From Desulfofustis sp. (lineage in GTDB: Bacteria > Desulfobacterota > Desulfobulbia > Desulfobulbales > Desulfocapsaceae), in the NCBI GenBank assembly GCA_030604345.1, contig JAUVWB010000112.1:1-5999 (forward strand): 5,999 bases of DNA, in the 5' to 3' direction. A program made the translations under genes and the position numbers. Of this stretch, positions 1-5,947 are shown piece after piece. The notes under the pieces were generated by a model that worked only from the letters and a program-made list of their open reading frames with translations, ran no database searches and was not told where the DNA came from. Numbering within the stretch: position 1 is the first letter of the stretch; every line of letters begins with the position of its first letter.

Positions 1-1
1 A

Positions 2-874
2 ACCGTCAAATATGGCGGGAACAGTGCCTGCCTGGAACTGAGGATCGATCGGCTCGGCAAAATCATCGTCATCGATGCCGGCACCGGTATCCGTGAGCTC
101 GGCAACCATCTGATGAAGCACGATCTGCCTCGGGGCCCGCTGGATATCGATCTCTTTTTGTCCCATACCCACTGGGATCACATCATGGGTTTTCCCTATT
201 TCACCCCGATCTATATCCCCGCGACCAGGCTGCGGGTCTATGGTCCGGTTAGTTTCGAGGACGACCCGTTGCAGGATGTGGTGGGAGGGCAAATGAAATA
301 TCGTTATTTCCCCGTCAATGTCGGCGAGCTGGCCTCCAATATCGACTACATCCGGCTCCGCGAGGATCCATCCATCGACCTGGGCGGCGGCGTGACCCTG
401 GCCACCAAGATCCTCAATCATCCGATCCTGGCACTTGGCTACCGTTTCGAGTTCGAAGGCACGGTGTTTTGCACCTGTTACGATACCGAGCCGTTCCGCA
501 ATCTCTTCATTACCGATCCGTCCCATCCCGACTATGACGAGGCCATGGCCTACGAGGGTCAGGTGGTGGCTGAAGAACAGAATGAGGCCATTGAACAGTT
601 TTTTGCCGGTGCCGATCTGTTGATTCACGACGCTCAGTATACCGAACAGGAATACGCGGGCAAGATCGGCTGGGGCCATTCCACCTATGAGCAGGCCTGG
701 GCTGCCGCCCAGCGGGCTGGGGTGAAACGGCTCGCCTTTTTCCATCACGACCCGGATCGAACCGACGACCAGATCGATGCGCTGGCTGCGAAATACTGCC
801 AGCCGGGGACCTACGGCAGTATGGAAGTTTTTTTTGCCAGAGAAGGGCTGGAGGTGGATCTCTGTCCGCGGTAA
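2..874 (+). CDS. MBL-fold metal-dependent hydrolase (PhnP/RNase Z-like), 5'-truncated by the window edge
   Basis: Metallo-beta-lactamase-fold hydrolase, probably cytoplasmic and binding two zinc ions. The reading frame is open from base 2 to the TAA at 872-874, giving 290 visible residues. The visible start, TVKYGGNSACLELR, matches the strand that in this family follows an N-terminal FWGVRGS-type motif, so about 20 residues are missing; the first in-window ATG (113) is internal. The metal motif HxHxDH is seen as SHTHWDH (fragment residues 54-60). Further candidate ligands are H140 (NHP), D161 (CYDTEP), H226 (GWGHS) and H248/H249 (FFHHDP). LLIHDAQYT and the GWGHS segment are typical of stand-alone MBL hydrolases related to PhnP and TaR3-like proteins; known relatives act on phosphodiesters or cyclic nucleotides. 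The actual substrate cannot be read from sequence. No signal peptide can be judged because the N-terminus is absent. It converges with the exonuclease gene. Confidence 0.88.
   Translation, partial: TVKYGGNSACLELRIDRLGKIIVIDAGTGIRELGNHLMKHDLPRGPLDIDLFLSHTHWDHIMGFPYFTPIYIPATRLRVYGPVSFEDDPLQDVVGGQMKYRYFPVNVGELASNIDYIRLREDPSIDLGGGVTLATKILNHPILALGYRFEFEGTVFCTCYDTEPFRNLFITDPSHPDYDEAMAYEGQVVAEEQNEAIEQFFAGADLLIHDAQYTEQEYAGKIGWGHSTYEQAWAAAQRAGVKRLAFFHHDPDRTDDQIDALAAKYCQPGTYGSMEVFFAREGLEVDLCPR
793..835 (+). terminator. Intrinsic-terminator-like hairpin plus T8 inside the hydrolase CDS
   Basis: ATACTGCC (793-800) and GGCAGTAT (815-822) form a perfect 8-bp stem with a 14-nt loop. Five bases later comes a run of eight Ts (828-835). 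The arrangement resembles a Rho-independent terminator, but it ends 36 nt before the stop codon of the gene it lies in. The loop is longer and the stem-to-T spacing wider than in strong terminators, and translating ribosomes could prevent folding. It may be inert coding sequence, since the Ts encode Val-Phe-Phe. Confidence 0.35.
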
Positions 875-894
875 TCAGGACCGTATCGCCGTTC

Positions 895-913
895 GCAACC
901 GACTGACGGTTGC
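895..913. terminator. Hairpin between convergent genes, possible weak bidirectional terminator
   Basis: GCAACCG (895-901) and CGGTTGC (907-913) form a perfect 7-bp stem with a 5-nt loop. It sits in the 51-bp gap between the hydrolase stop and the exonuclease stop on the opposite strand. There is no T-run after it on either strand, so a classical intrinsic terminator is not supported. It could act with Rho, as a 3'-end-protecting stem, or not at all. Confidence 0.35.
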
Positions 914-925
914 CGCGTCGGCGCA

Positions 926-1717
926 CTAGGGAAGCAGCGGCGGTTCGGGGTACGAGATCAACCCCGAGTCGCCAAACGGGGTCAACAACCGATGACGGTT
1001 GTAGGCCTCGACCATCAACCGTTCCAGATTGACCGTATCTTCCACATTGTAGGCGAGCAGCGTCTGCAGCGCCGCTTCGTCGTCGTATCGCTGATACTGG
1101 CGCCACAACGCGACGGCACTGGAACCGTCGACGCCGTCCAGCAGGCCGCGGTGGATGCCGAATTGTTTTTCGCAGCCCTTGAGGCCGCCTCGACAGCCGA
1201 GCCTTGCGAGCACATGGCGCAGGTCGATCTGCGCCTGCTTTACCCTGAGGTGGAAAAAACGTTCGATTACCGGGATATCGAAGCTCCTGCCGTTGTAGCT
1301 GACGAGAACGGAGAACACTTCGAGGTCGCCGGGAAAATCGTCGAGATTGCGCCCGTTGATATAGACCCGAACGGAGTGACCGTCGTAGAGAGTGATGGCG
1401 GTGATCTCACAGAAGTCGCCGGCCGGGCAGGTCTCTATGTCCAGGTAGGCCGTGTGTTCTCGAAAGTGGGGAAAGATTCGCCAGGCTTGATGGCCGGGCA
1501 GCCGTTCGGTGAAAAAATGCGGATCGGCAGCCAGAGCCCGTCTTGATTCCTCCAATTCCCTCATCACGACAGCCCGGCCGCTGCGTGGTACAGCCAGGTC
1601 GGTGCTGAGAGCGTCTTCCCAACACTGGATGCCGTCCGCCCACCAGCGCCGTTCAGTGGCCGGCCCGACGCCGCTCAGGTGGCAGAAGGTATGCGGCAGC
1701 ATGGCTGGCTCGTTCAT
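926..1717 (-). CDS. RNase H-fold 3'-5' exonuclease-like protein, YprB type
   Basis: 263 residues with the DEDD exonuclease pattern of the YprB/RNase_H_2 group. Exo I is YLDIET (D93, E95). Exo II is YNGRSFD (N142, D147), followed by D165 in an IDL strand. Exo III is YNVED (Y223, D227), a Y-x3-D spacing as in DEDDy enzymes. All acidic positions expected to hold two metal ions appear present, so an active nuclease is likely; whether it cuts RNA or DNA is unknown. An N-terminal segment, LSGVGPATERRWWADGI (14-30), resembles a helix-hairpin-helix nucleic-acid-binding motif. No signal peptide or membrane segment is seen. The start at 1717 overlaps the arfB stop by ATGA, which suggests translational coupling. 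A second ATG at 1702 (residue 6, MLPHTF) matches how I recall relatives beginning and may be the true start. It is the third gene of the pyk-arfB cluster. Confidence 0.82.
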   Translation of the reverse strand: MNEPAMLPHTFCHLSGVGPATERRWWADGIQCWEDALSTDLAVPRSGRAVVMRELEESRRALAADPHFFTERLPGHQAWRIFPHFREHTAYLDIETCPAGDFCEITAITLYDGHSVRVYINGRNLDDFPGDLEVFSVLVSYNGRSFDIPVIERFFHLRVKQAQIDLRHVLARLGCRGGLKGCEKQFGIHRGLLDGVDGSSAVALWRQYQRYDDEAALQTLLAYNVEDTVNLERLMVEAYNRHRLLTPFGDSGLISYPEPPLLP

Positions 1718-2133
1718 TCTTCCGTCGTCAGCTTCCGGCGCATGGATTTGATTGAGCCGCGGTGTTGTTTTTGTTCGATTCGTCGCTTGCGAGCTGCCTT
1801 GGAAGGGGCGGTCGGTATCCGTTTCTTCGGTGGCTTCAAGGCCGCCAGTACAAGCAGTCGCAAACGGTGCAGAGCGTCCTCTCGATTCTTTTCGGTGCTG
1901 CGAAAGCTCTGCGCTTTGATGACCAGCACGCCGTCGCCGGTGATCCGGCGGTCACCGCTGGACAACAGCCGCTTTTTACAGCTCTCCGGCAGGGAGGATG
2001 GAGCGATGGGAAAGCGCAGGTGGATGGAGTTGGCCACTTTGTTGACGTTCTGCCCGCCCGGCCCGGCGGCGCGGATCTGGGTGATCTCGATCTCGGTCAG
2101 CGGAATGGCCAGGGTTTCGTTGATATGCAGCAT
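1714..2133 (-). CDS. arfB: Alternative ribosome-rescue factor B (peptidyl-tRNA hydrolase ArfB/YaeJ)
   Basis: 139 residues, the usual length of ArfB (about 140). Known family members bind ribosomes stalled at the 3' end of stop-less mRNA and hydrolyse the peptidyl-tRNA without needing a stop codon. The catalytic GGQ is at residues 26-28 in AAGPGGQNVNK, the same position as in E. coli YaeJ. There is no codon-recognition domain, unlike RF1/RF2. The C-terminal tail (about 103-135) is rich in Lys and Arg (PPKKR, KAARKRRIEQK, KSMRRK), matching the tail that enters the empty mRNA channel. The ATG at 2133 gives an N-terminus aligning with the family (LAIPLTEIEIT), but the 18 nt between it and the pyk stop hold no Shine-Dalgarno-like sequence, so coupling to pyk translation is plausible. 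Its stop overlaps the exonuclease start (ATGA). Confidence 0.93.
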   Translation of the reverse strand: MLHINETLAIPLTEIEITQIRAAGPGGQNVNKVANSIHLRFPIAPSSLPESCKKRLLSSGDRRITGDGVLVIKAQSFRSTEKNREDALHRLRLLVLAALKPPKKRIPTAPSKAARKRRIEQKQHRGSIKSMRRKLTTEE

Positions 2134-2151
2134 GGCAGGTAAAGGCGGGCG

Positions 2152-3576
2152 TCATCCCTCGCCGATCTGATGGACCTTGAGCATGTTGGTGGTGCCGCTG
2201 GTGTGGAGAGGAAAACCGGCGGTGATGATCACCAGATCCCCGGGCCTGACCAGTTCTTCCTGTCGCGCTACCCGTATGGCCAGCTCGATCTGGTGGTCCA
2301 TGGTCTGGGCCCGCTCGCAGGAGAGCGGCACCACGCCTCGCACCAATTGCATCTTTCTCAGACTGCCGGGTTCCGGGCTGATGGCGATGATCGGTGTCTG
2401 CGGGCGATAACGGGCTACCCGCAAGGCGGTGGAACCGGAGGTGGTGGCCGTAATGATCGCCGCCGCCGATAAATCGGCGGCTGTGGCGCAAGAGGCGTAG
2501 GAGATGGCGTCCGCCACCACCGGTCGGCGGTGGCGCAGCCCTTCGGCCAGGATGGCTTCGTAATCCAATGCCGCTTCGCTGATAATAGCCGTGCGAGCCA
2601 GGAATCTGACCGCTTCGAGAGGATGGCGCCCGACGGCGGTTTCCCCGGAGAGCATGACCGCATCGGTGCCGTCGAAGATGGCGTTGGTCACGTCGCTGGC
2701 TTCGGCTCGGGTCGGCGTCGGGTTGGTGATCATCGATTCGAGCATCTGGGTGGCGGTGATCACCGGTTTACCTGCCTTGTTGGCCGCTTTGATGATCCGT
2801 TTCTGAATCACCGGGACCTCTTCGGCCGGCATCTCCACACCCAGATCACCCCGGGCCACCATCAACCCGTCGGCCTCGTCCAGAATTTCCGCGAGGTTTT
2901 CCACGCCCTGGCGGGTCTCGATCTTGGCGATGATGCCCTGATTGCCCCCCGCCGACGCGATGACCTGCCGGACAACACGTACGTCGTCGGCCGTGCGCAC
3001 AAAGGAGACGGCGATGAAATCGACGCCCTGCTGTACGCCGAAGATGATGTCCGCCCGGTCTTCTTCGGTGATCGAAGGGAGGTTGACGATCGCATCCGGC
3101 AGACTTACCCGTTTCCGCGAGGCGAGACGTCCGCCGGCCAGGACTCTGGTGGTGACCCGGTGATCGATCACTGCCTCGACTTCCACCTGCAATTTCCCGT
3201 CATCGAGCAGGATGACGGAGCCAACGGCCACGTCTCGAGGCAAGCCGTCGTAGCTCACCGGAATGGTGCCGGGGTCGTTGATGGAGGTGGAGAAATCGAC
3301 ACGTTCTCCCTCGACCAACAGGAGCTCTTCGGGCAGTTCGCCTACTCTGATTTCCGGGCCGCGGGTGTCGAAGAGCAGAGCCGTCCACGTGGCGGTGCGG
3401 GAGCGAGCCCGCTTGACCGTCTCGATAAAATGACTTTGGCTTTCCCGATTGCCGTGCGACAGGTTGATCCGGGCCACGTCCATTCCCGCCCCGATCAAAT
3501 CGACAATGCTCTGTTCCGCATAACAACTCGGACCCAGGGTGGCGATTATTTTTGTTTTTCGTTTCAGTCGATGCAT
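2152..3576 (-). CDS. pyk: Pyruvate kinase
   Basis: Catalyses phosphoenolpyruvate + ADP to pyruvate + ATP, the last step of glycolysis, in the cytoplasm. 474 residues from the ATG at 3576, close to E. coli PykF (470). Seen in order: TKIIATLGPS (8-17); RINLSHG (36-42) with phosphate-binding Arg, Asn and Ser; DTRGPEIR (70-77); the B domain (about 72-165); KIET (218-221) with the catalytic Lys218 and metal ligand Glu220; ARGDLGVE with metal ligand Asp244; TATQMLESM (274-282); DGTDAVMLSGETA (302-314). The C-terminal domain (about 350-474) keeps a TTSGSTA loop (378-384) like the sugar-phosphate effector loop of allosteric enzymes. There is no extra PEP-utiliser domain. Glu75 lies where a Glu marks potassium-dependent enzymes. 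A TTG at 3597 would add seven residues (start MTDIVCS). Neither start has a good ribosome binding site; I prefer the ATG because of how the family usually begins. First gene of the cluster with arfB and the exonuclease. Confidence 0.96.
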   Translation of the reverse strand: MHRLKRKTKIIATLGPSCYAEQSIVDLIGAGMDVARINLSHGNRESQSHFIETVKRARSRTATWTALLFDTRGPEIRVGELPEELLLVEGERVDFSTSINDPGTIPVSYDGLPRDVAVGSVILLDDGKLQVEVEAVIDHRVTTRVLAGGRLASRKRVSLPDAIVNLPSITEEDRADIIFGVQQGVDFIAVSFVRTADDVRVVRQVIASAGGNQGIIAKIETRQGVENLAEILDEADGLMVARGDLGVEMPAEEVPVIQKRIIKAANKAGKPVITATQMLESMITNPTPTRAEASDVTNAIFDGTDAVMLSGETAVGRHPLEAVRFLARTAIISEAALDYEAILAEGLRHRRPVVADAISYASCATAADLSAAAIITATTSGSTALRVARYRPQTPIIAISPEPGSLRKMQLVRGVVPLSCERAQTMDHQIELAIRVARQEELVRPGDLVIITAGFPLHTSGTTNMLKVHQIGEG

Positions 3577-3627
3577 GGAGCAGACGATATCCGTCAAGGT
3601 GGGTTCACGTTATGAGCAAGGTACCAG

Positions 3628-3636
3628 AGCATATCA
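3628..3636 (-). promoter_or_regulatory. pyk: Candidate extended -10 promoter for the pyk cluster
   Basis: Read on the minus strand this is TGATATGCT: TG, one base, then TATGCT (4 of 6 matches to TATAAT). That is an extended -10 pattern. No recognisable -35 lies 16-18 bp upstream; that stretch reads GCGCTTTTCAC. A transcript start near 3621 would leave about 45 nt before the ATG of pyk, or 24 nt before the TTG. The position is right, the sequence evidence is weak. Confidence 0.3.
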
Positions 3637-3661
3637 TGCCTGAAAAGTGAAAAGCGCAGAT

Positions 3662-3673
3662 GGCGTCGACGCC
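3662..3673. promoter_or_regulatory. Perfect 12-bp palindrome, possible operator between divergent genes
   Basis: GGCGTCGACGCC is a perfect inverted repeat with no spacer. It lies between the candidate pyk -10 (3628-3633) and the -35 of the rightward promoter (3701), where a regulator could touch both. No regulator is known to me for this exact sequence, and GC-rich palindromes of this size arise by chance. An imperfect CCCG/CGGG pair (3681-3684, 3691-3694) follows it. Confidence 0.3.
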
Positions 3674-3700
3674 GGGACGGCCCGAACGAACGGGAAAAAT

Positions 3701-3730
3701 TTGACTTTGCCAAGGCGAAGAAAATATACT
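3701..3730 (+). promoter_or_regulatory. Sigma70-type promoter for the hybrid histidine kinase gene
   Basis: TTGACT at 3701-3706 (5 of 6 to the -35 consensus) and TATACT at 3725-3730 (5 of 6 to the -10 consensus) are separated by 18 bp. Upstream is an A/T stretch (AAAAAT, 3695-3700) in an otherwise GC-rich region. Transcription would start near 3737, leaving a leader of about 110 nt before the GTG at 3848. This is the best promoter-like sequence I found in the window and points at the only gene downstream. Confidence 0.72.
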
Positions 3731-3756
3731 GCCGATAGACGCGGCTCTTTTGCCAA
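3706..3756. repeat. Two TTTGCCAA copies 43 bp apart straddling the kinase promoter
   Basis: TTTGCCAA occurs at 3706-3713, in the -35/-10 spacer, and at 3749-3756, just past the expected transcript start. The second copy expands to TTTTGCCAAAA, whose 5-bp arms are an exact inverted repeat around a central C. The first has one arm mismatch (CTTTG/CAAGG). Spacing of 43 bp is about four helical turns. It could be a pair of repressor sites; no regulator is identified. Confidence 0.3.
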
Positions 3757-3770
3757 AACCCGAGCAACAG

Positions 3771-3807
3771 CGGCAGGAACGGCGGAGACGCCCACCTCCG
3801 GCAGGAA
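3771..3807 (+). repeat. Direct repeat CGGCAGGAA in the kinase mRNA leader
   Basis: CGGCAGGAA appears at 3771-3779 and again at 3799-3807, 28 bp apart start to start. A short CGGAG/CTCCG stem (3783-3787 with 3796-3800) lies between and partly overlaps the second copy. The copies contain AGGA, which resembles a ribosome binding sequence, but neither is followed at proper distance by an in-frame start. Function unknown; chance is possible. Confidence 0.25.
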
Positions 3808-3834
3808 ACGAGCGTGCCATCAGAAGTGAGCATG

Positions 3835-3840
3835 AGAGGT
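3835..3840 (+). promoter_or_regulatory. Ribosome binding site that fixes the GTG start of the kinase
   Basis: AGAGGT lies seven bases before GTG at 3848. An ATG at 3832 is in another frame and lies upstream of the purine run, so it is not the start. The REC domain begins almost at once after this GTG (strand residues 7-12), which supports the choice. Confidence 0.65.
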
Positions 3841-3847
3841 TCACGGT

Positions 3848-5947
3848 GTGACCGACGACCGGCAAATTCACATCCTTGTTATTGACGACGATCTTTTCTT
3901 CAGACAAATCATCGGGGTGTTTCTGAGAAAAAACGGTTATACGGTGATCGAAGTCGATCATGGGGCCGCCGGCCTGCAGGTGTGTCGGGAACAGTCCATC
4001 GACGTGGTGCTGGTCGACCTGAATATGCCGACCGTGAGCGGTTTCGATGTCCTCACTGCACTCGGCCGCTCCGAGCCACACCTCCCGGTCATCGTGGTTT
4101 CCGGCAGCGGGGACAGTCGGGATGTGGCCAAGGCCCTGCGTTTAGGCGCCTGGAACTACCTCTTTAAACCGGTCGAGGATAACACCATCCTGCTGCACAC
4201 CATCGAGACGGTGGTGGATCGGTCCCGCCTGCTCCGCGAAAACCTGGAATATCAGAAAAAGCTTGAGGACAAGGTCGCCCGCAAGACCACCGAACTGAGC
4301 CTCGTCAACGCACGTCTCCAAGAAGTGGTGGAGAGTACCAAGCGACTGCTTGGCTGTGGCGAACTCAAACAGAGCGGCAGGGTGATTCTTGAGGAATTCG
4401 GGCGTCACATGAAAACTCGAGGCGGGAGCATCTACCGGGTGGTCAGCGACGGCCTGGAGCACCTGTACAGCCTTGATCCCGGACATGCCGAGCCGTTTCT
4501 GCCGTTCCCGCTGCGGGAGAACAGCCTCTTTGCCCGGGCTTTGGCCAGTCCCGAGCCCTATTTCGTCGCTGACCTCGCCCACAGCCAGGAATTCCAGGGG
4601 AGCGGCTGGCCGCATTATCACGACAATTCCATCCTCTTTTTCCCCATCGTCGATGCGGCAGGCAAGACCATTGCCATAATCTCCCTGCACAGCAAAAATG
4701 AGCCTCCCTTCGTTATTCAGGATCGGGAGATCGGTACAATCCTTGCTTCCTATGCCAGCGAGGTCCTGCAAACGGCGGAAATGCAGGCGATGTTGAAAAA
4801 GAATGAGGCAGCCATGCTGCAGGGCCAAAAGATGGAGGCCATCGGCACATTGGCCGGGGGGATCGCCCATGACTTCAACAATATCCTGTCGGCGATAGTC
4901 GGTTATACCGACCTCAGTCTGTATGCCGGTTCGTTGCCGGCTAACATCAGGAATAATCTGGAGCAGATCAAAAAGGCGAGTAAGCGGGCCCGGGACCTGG
5001 TGCAGCAAATCCTGTCGTTCAGCAGAACCGAGGAGTTTTCCGAACAGCCGGTTGATATCGGCCTGATCGTCAAGGAGGCGTTGAAACTGCTCAGGGCCAT
5101 CATCCCCACCACCGTGGAGATCGTTCACCATGTGGCCACCGGGTTGGGGATGGTCAAAACCGACCCGACTCGCATCCATCAGGTGATGATGAATCTCTGC
5201 TCCAACGCCACCCAGGCCATGGAGGGGAAGAGCGGTACGATTCGAGTGACTTTGGACAGACTCGGACGGGACGAATACCCCGTCGACCTGGTGGAGATCG
5301 CCGCCGATGTCTGCCTCCGTCTCAGTGTTGCCGATAACGGAATGGGCATGAGCAGTGACGTCATGCCGCGGATTTTCGACCCCTACTTCACCACCAAGCA
5401 GAAAGGGGAGGGGACCGGCCTCGGCCTGGCCGTGGTGCATGGCATCGTCATGCAGAGCGGTGGAACCATCAGGGTGGAGAGCGAGCCGGGGAACGGCAGC
5501 ACCTTCCACCTGTTCTTCCCCGTCATGGAAGATGTTGTCAGTCATGGCCGAACACGTGCCACAGAAGCCATGCCGACGGGCAGCGAACATATCCTTTTTG
5601 TGGACGATGAGGAGAACCTGGCGGAGGTGGCCCGGGAGATGCTGGTGCGTCTCGGCTACCAGGTCGATGTCCGGACAAGCAGTGTCGAGGCGCTGCAAAC
5701 CTTGCGTCAGTGTCCTGGTCGCTACCACCTGCTGATCACCGACCAGACCATGCCGGCCTTGTCGGGTATCGATCTGGCCCGCCAGGCCCTGGCGTTGCAG
5801 CCTGATCTGCCGGTCATCCTCTACACCGGCTATTCGACCGCGGTCGATGGTCCGGAGGCGCGACGGGCCGGCATTAAGGCGTTTCTGATGAAACCGCTGA
5901 GCATGAATACCCTGGCAGCGGTTGTCCGGGAAGTCCTCGACCAGTGA
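3848..5947 (+). CDS. Soluble hybrid histidine kinase, REC-GAF-HisKA-HATPase-REC
   Basis: 699 residues, GTG start, TGA stop at 5945-5947. The N-terminal receiver (about 6-122) has acidic D13-D15, phospho-acceptor D57 in VDLNMP, S85 and K107 (FKP). A heptad-like helix (about 126-165) leads to a GAF-like sensory domain (about 165-312; ligand unknown). The kinase core has H341 in GGIAHDFNNIL, an H-box common in large hybrid kinases, then the N-box around N449/N453, G1 DNGMG (496-500), F-box FDPYFTTK (510-517) and G2 GTGLGLAV (522-529). The C-terminal receiver (about 580-699) has D586/D587, D632 in TDQTMP, T660 and K682 (MKP). All catalytic residues look intact. No membrane segment or signal peptide is visible, so it should sense a cytoplasmic signal or be driven by another kinase through the first receiver. 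It has no Hpt or DNA-binding domain, so an external phosphotransfer partner is expected; none is in the window. It is preceded by its own promoter and diverges from pyk. Confidence 0.94.
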   Translation: MTDDRQIHILVIDDDLFFRQIIGVFLRKNGYTVIEVDHGAAGLQVCREQSIDVVLVDLNMPTVSGFDVLTALGRSEPHLPVIVVSGSGDSRDVAKALRLGAWNYLFKPVEDNTILLHTIETVVDRSRLLRENLEYQKKLEDKVARKTTELSLVNARLQEVVESTKRLLGCGELKQSGRVILEEFGRHMKTRGGSIYRVVSDGLEHLYSLDPGHAEPFLPFPLRENSLFARALASPEPYFVADLAHSQEFQGSGWPHYHDNSILFFPIVDAAGKTIAIISLHSKNEPPFVIQDREIGTILASYASEVLQTAEMQAMLKKNEAAMLQGQKMEAIGTLAGGIAHDFNNILSAIVGYTDLSLYAGSLPANIRNNLEQIKKASKRARDLVQQILSFSRTEEFSEQPVDIGLIVKEALKLLRAIIPTTVEIVHHVATGLGMVKTDPTRIHQVMMNLCSNATQAMEGKSGTIRVTLDRLGRDEYPVDLVEIAADVCLRLSVADNGMGMSSDVMPRIFDPYFTTKQKGEGTGLGLAVVHGIVMQSGGTIRVESEPGNGSTFHLFFPVMEDVVSHGRTRATEAMPTGSEHILFVDDEENLAEVAREMLVRLGYQVDVRTSSVEALQTLRQCPGRYHLLITDQTMPALSGIDLARQALALQPDLPVILYTGYSTAVDGPEARRAGIKAFLMKPLSMNTLAAVVREVLDQ

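Noticed and set aside
1254..1282. Terminator-like hairpin on the minus strand inside the exonuclease gene (TTCGAT/ATCGAA stem then six Ts)
   Set aside because: The stem is only 6 bp with two G-C pairs and a 9-nt loop, so it should be unstable; the Ts encode Arg-Phe-Phe in a conserved-looking stretch.
992..1546. A 184-codon plus-strand frame opposite the exonuclease gene
   Set aside because: The minus-strand frame carries the DEDD exonuclease motifs; this one has no recognisable features and no clear ribosome binding site.
2530..3615. A 361-codon plus-strand open frame opposite pyk
   Set aside because: It mirrors the pyruvate kinase coding strand, shows no family motif, and has a composition typical of antisense shadow frames.
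3741..3756. Sigma54-like GG-N10-GC on the minus strand within TTTTGGCAAAAGAGCCGC
   Set aside because: Only the GG and GC spacing fits; the other consensus positions, including the TT before GC, are absent, and it lies more than 140 bp from pyk.
3594..3833. A 79-codon minus-strand frame covering most of the divergent intergenic region
   Set aside because: It would run across the strong rightward promoter and the palindrome, its sequence resembles no family I know, and no ribosome binding site supports it.
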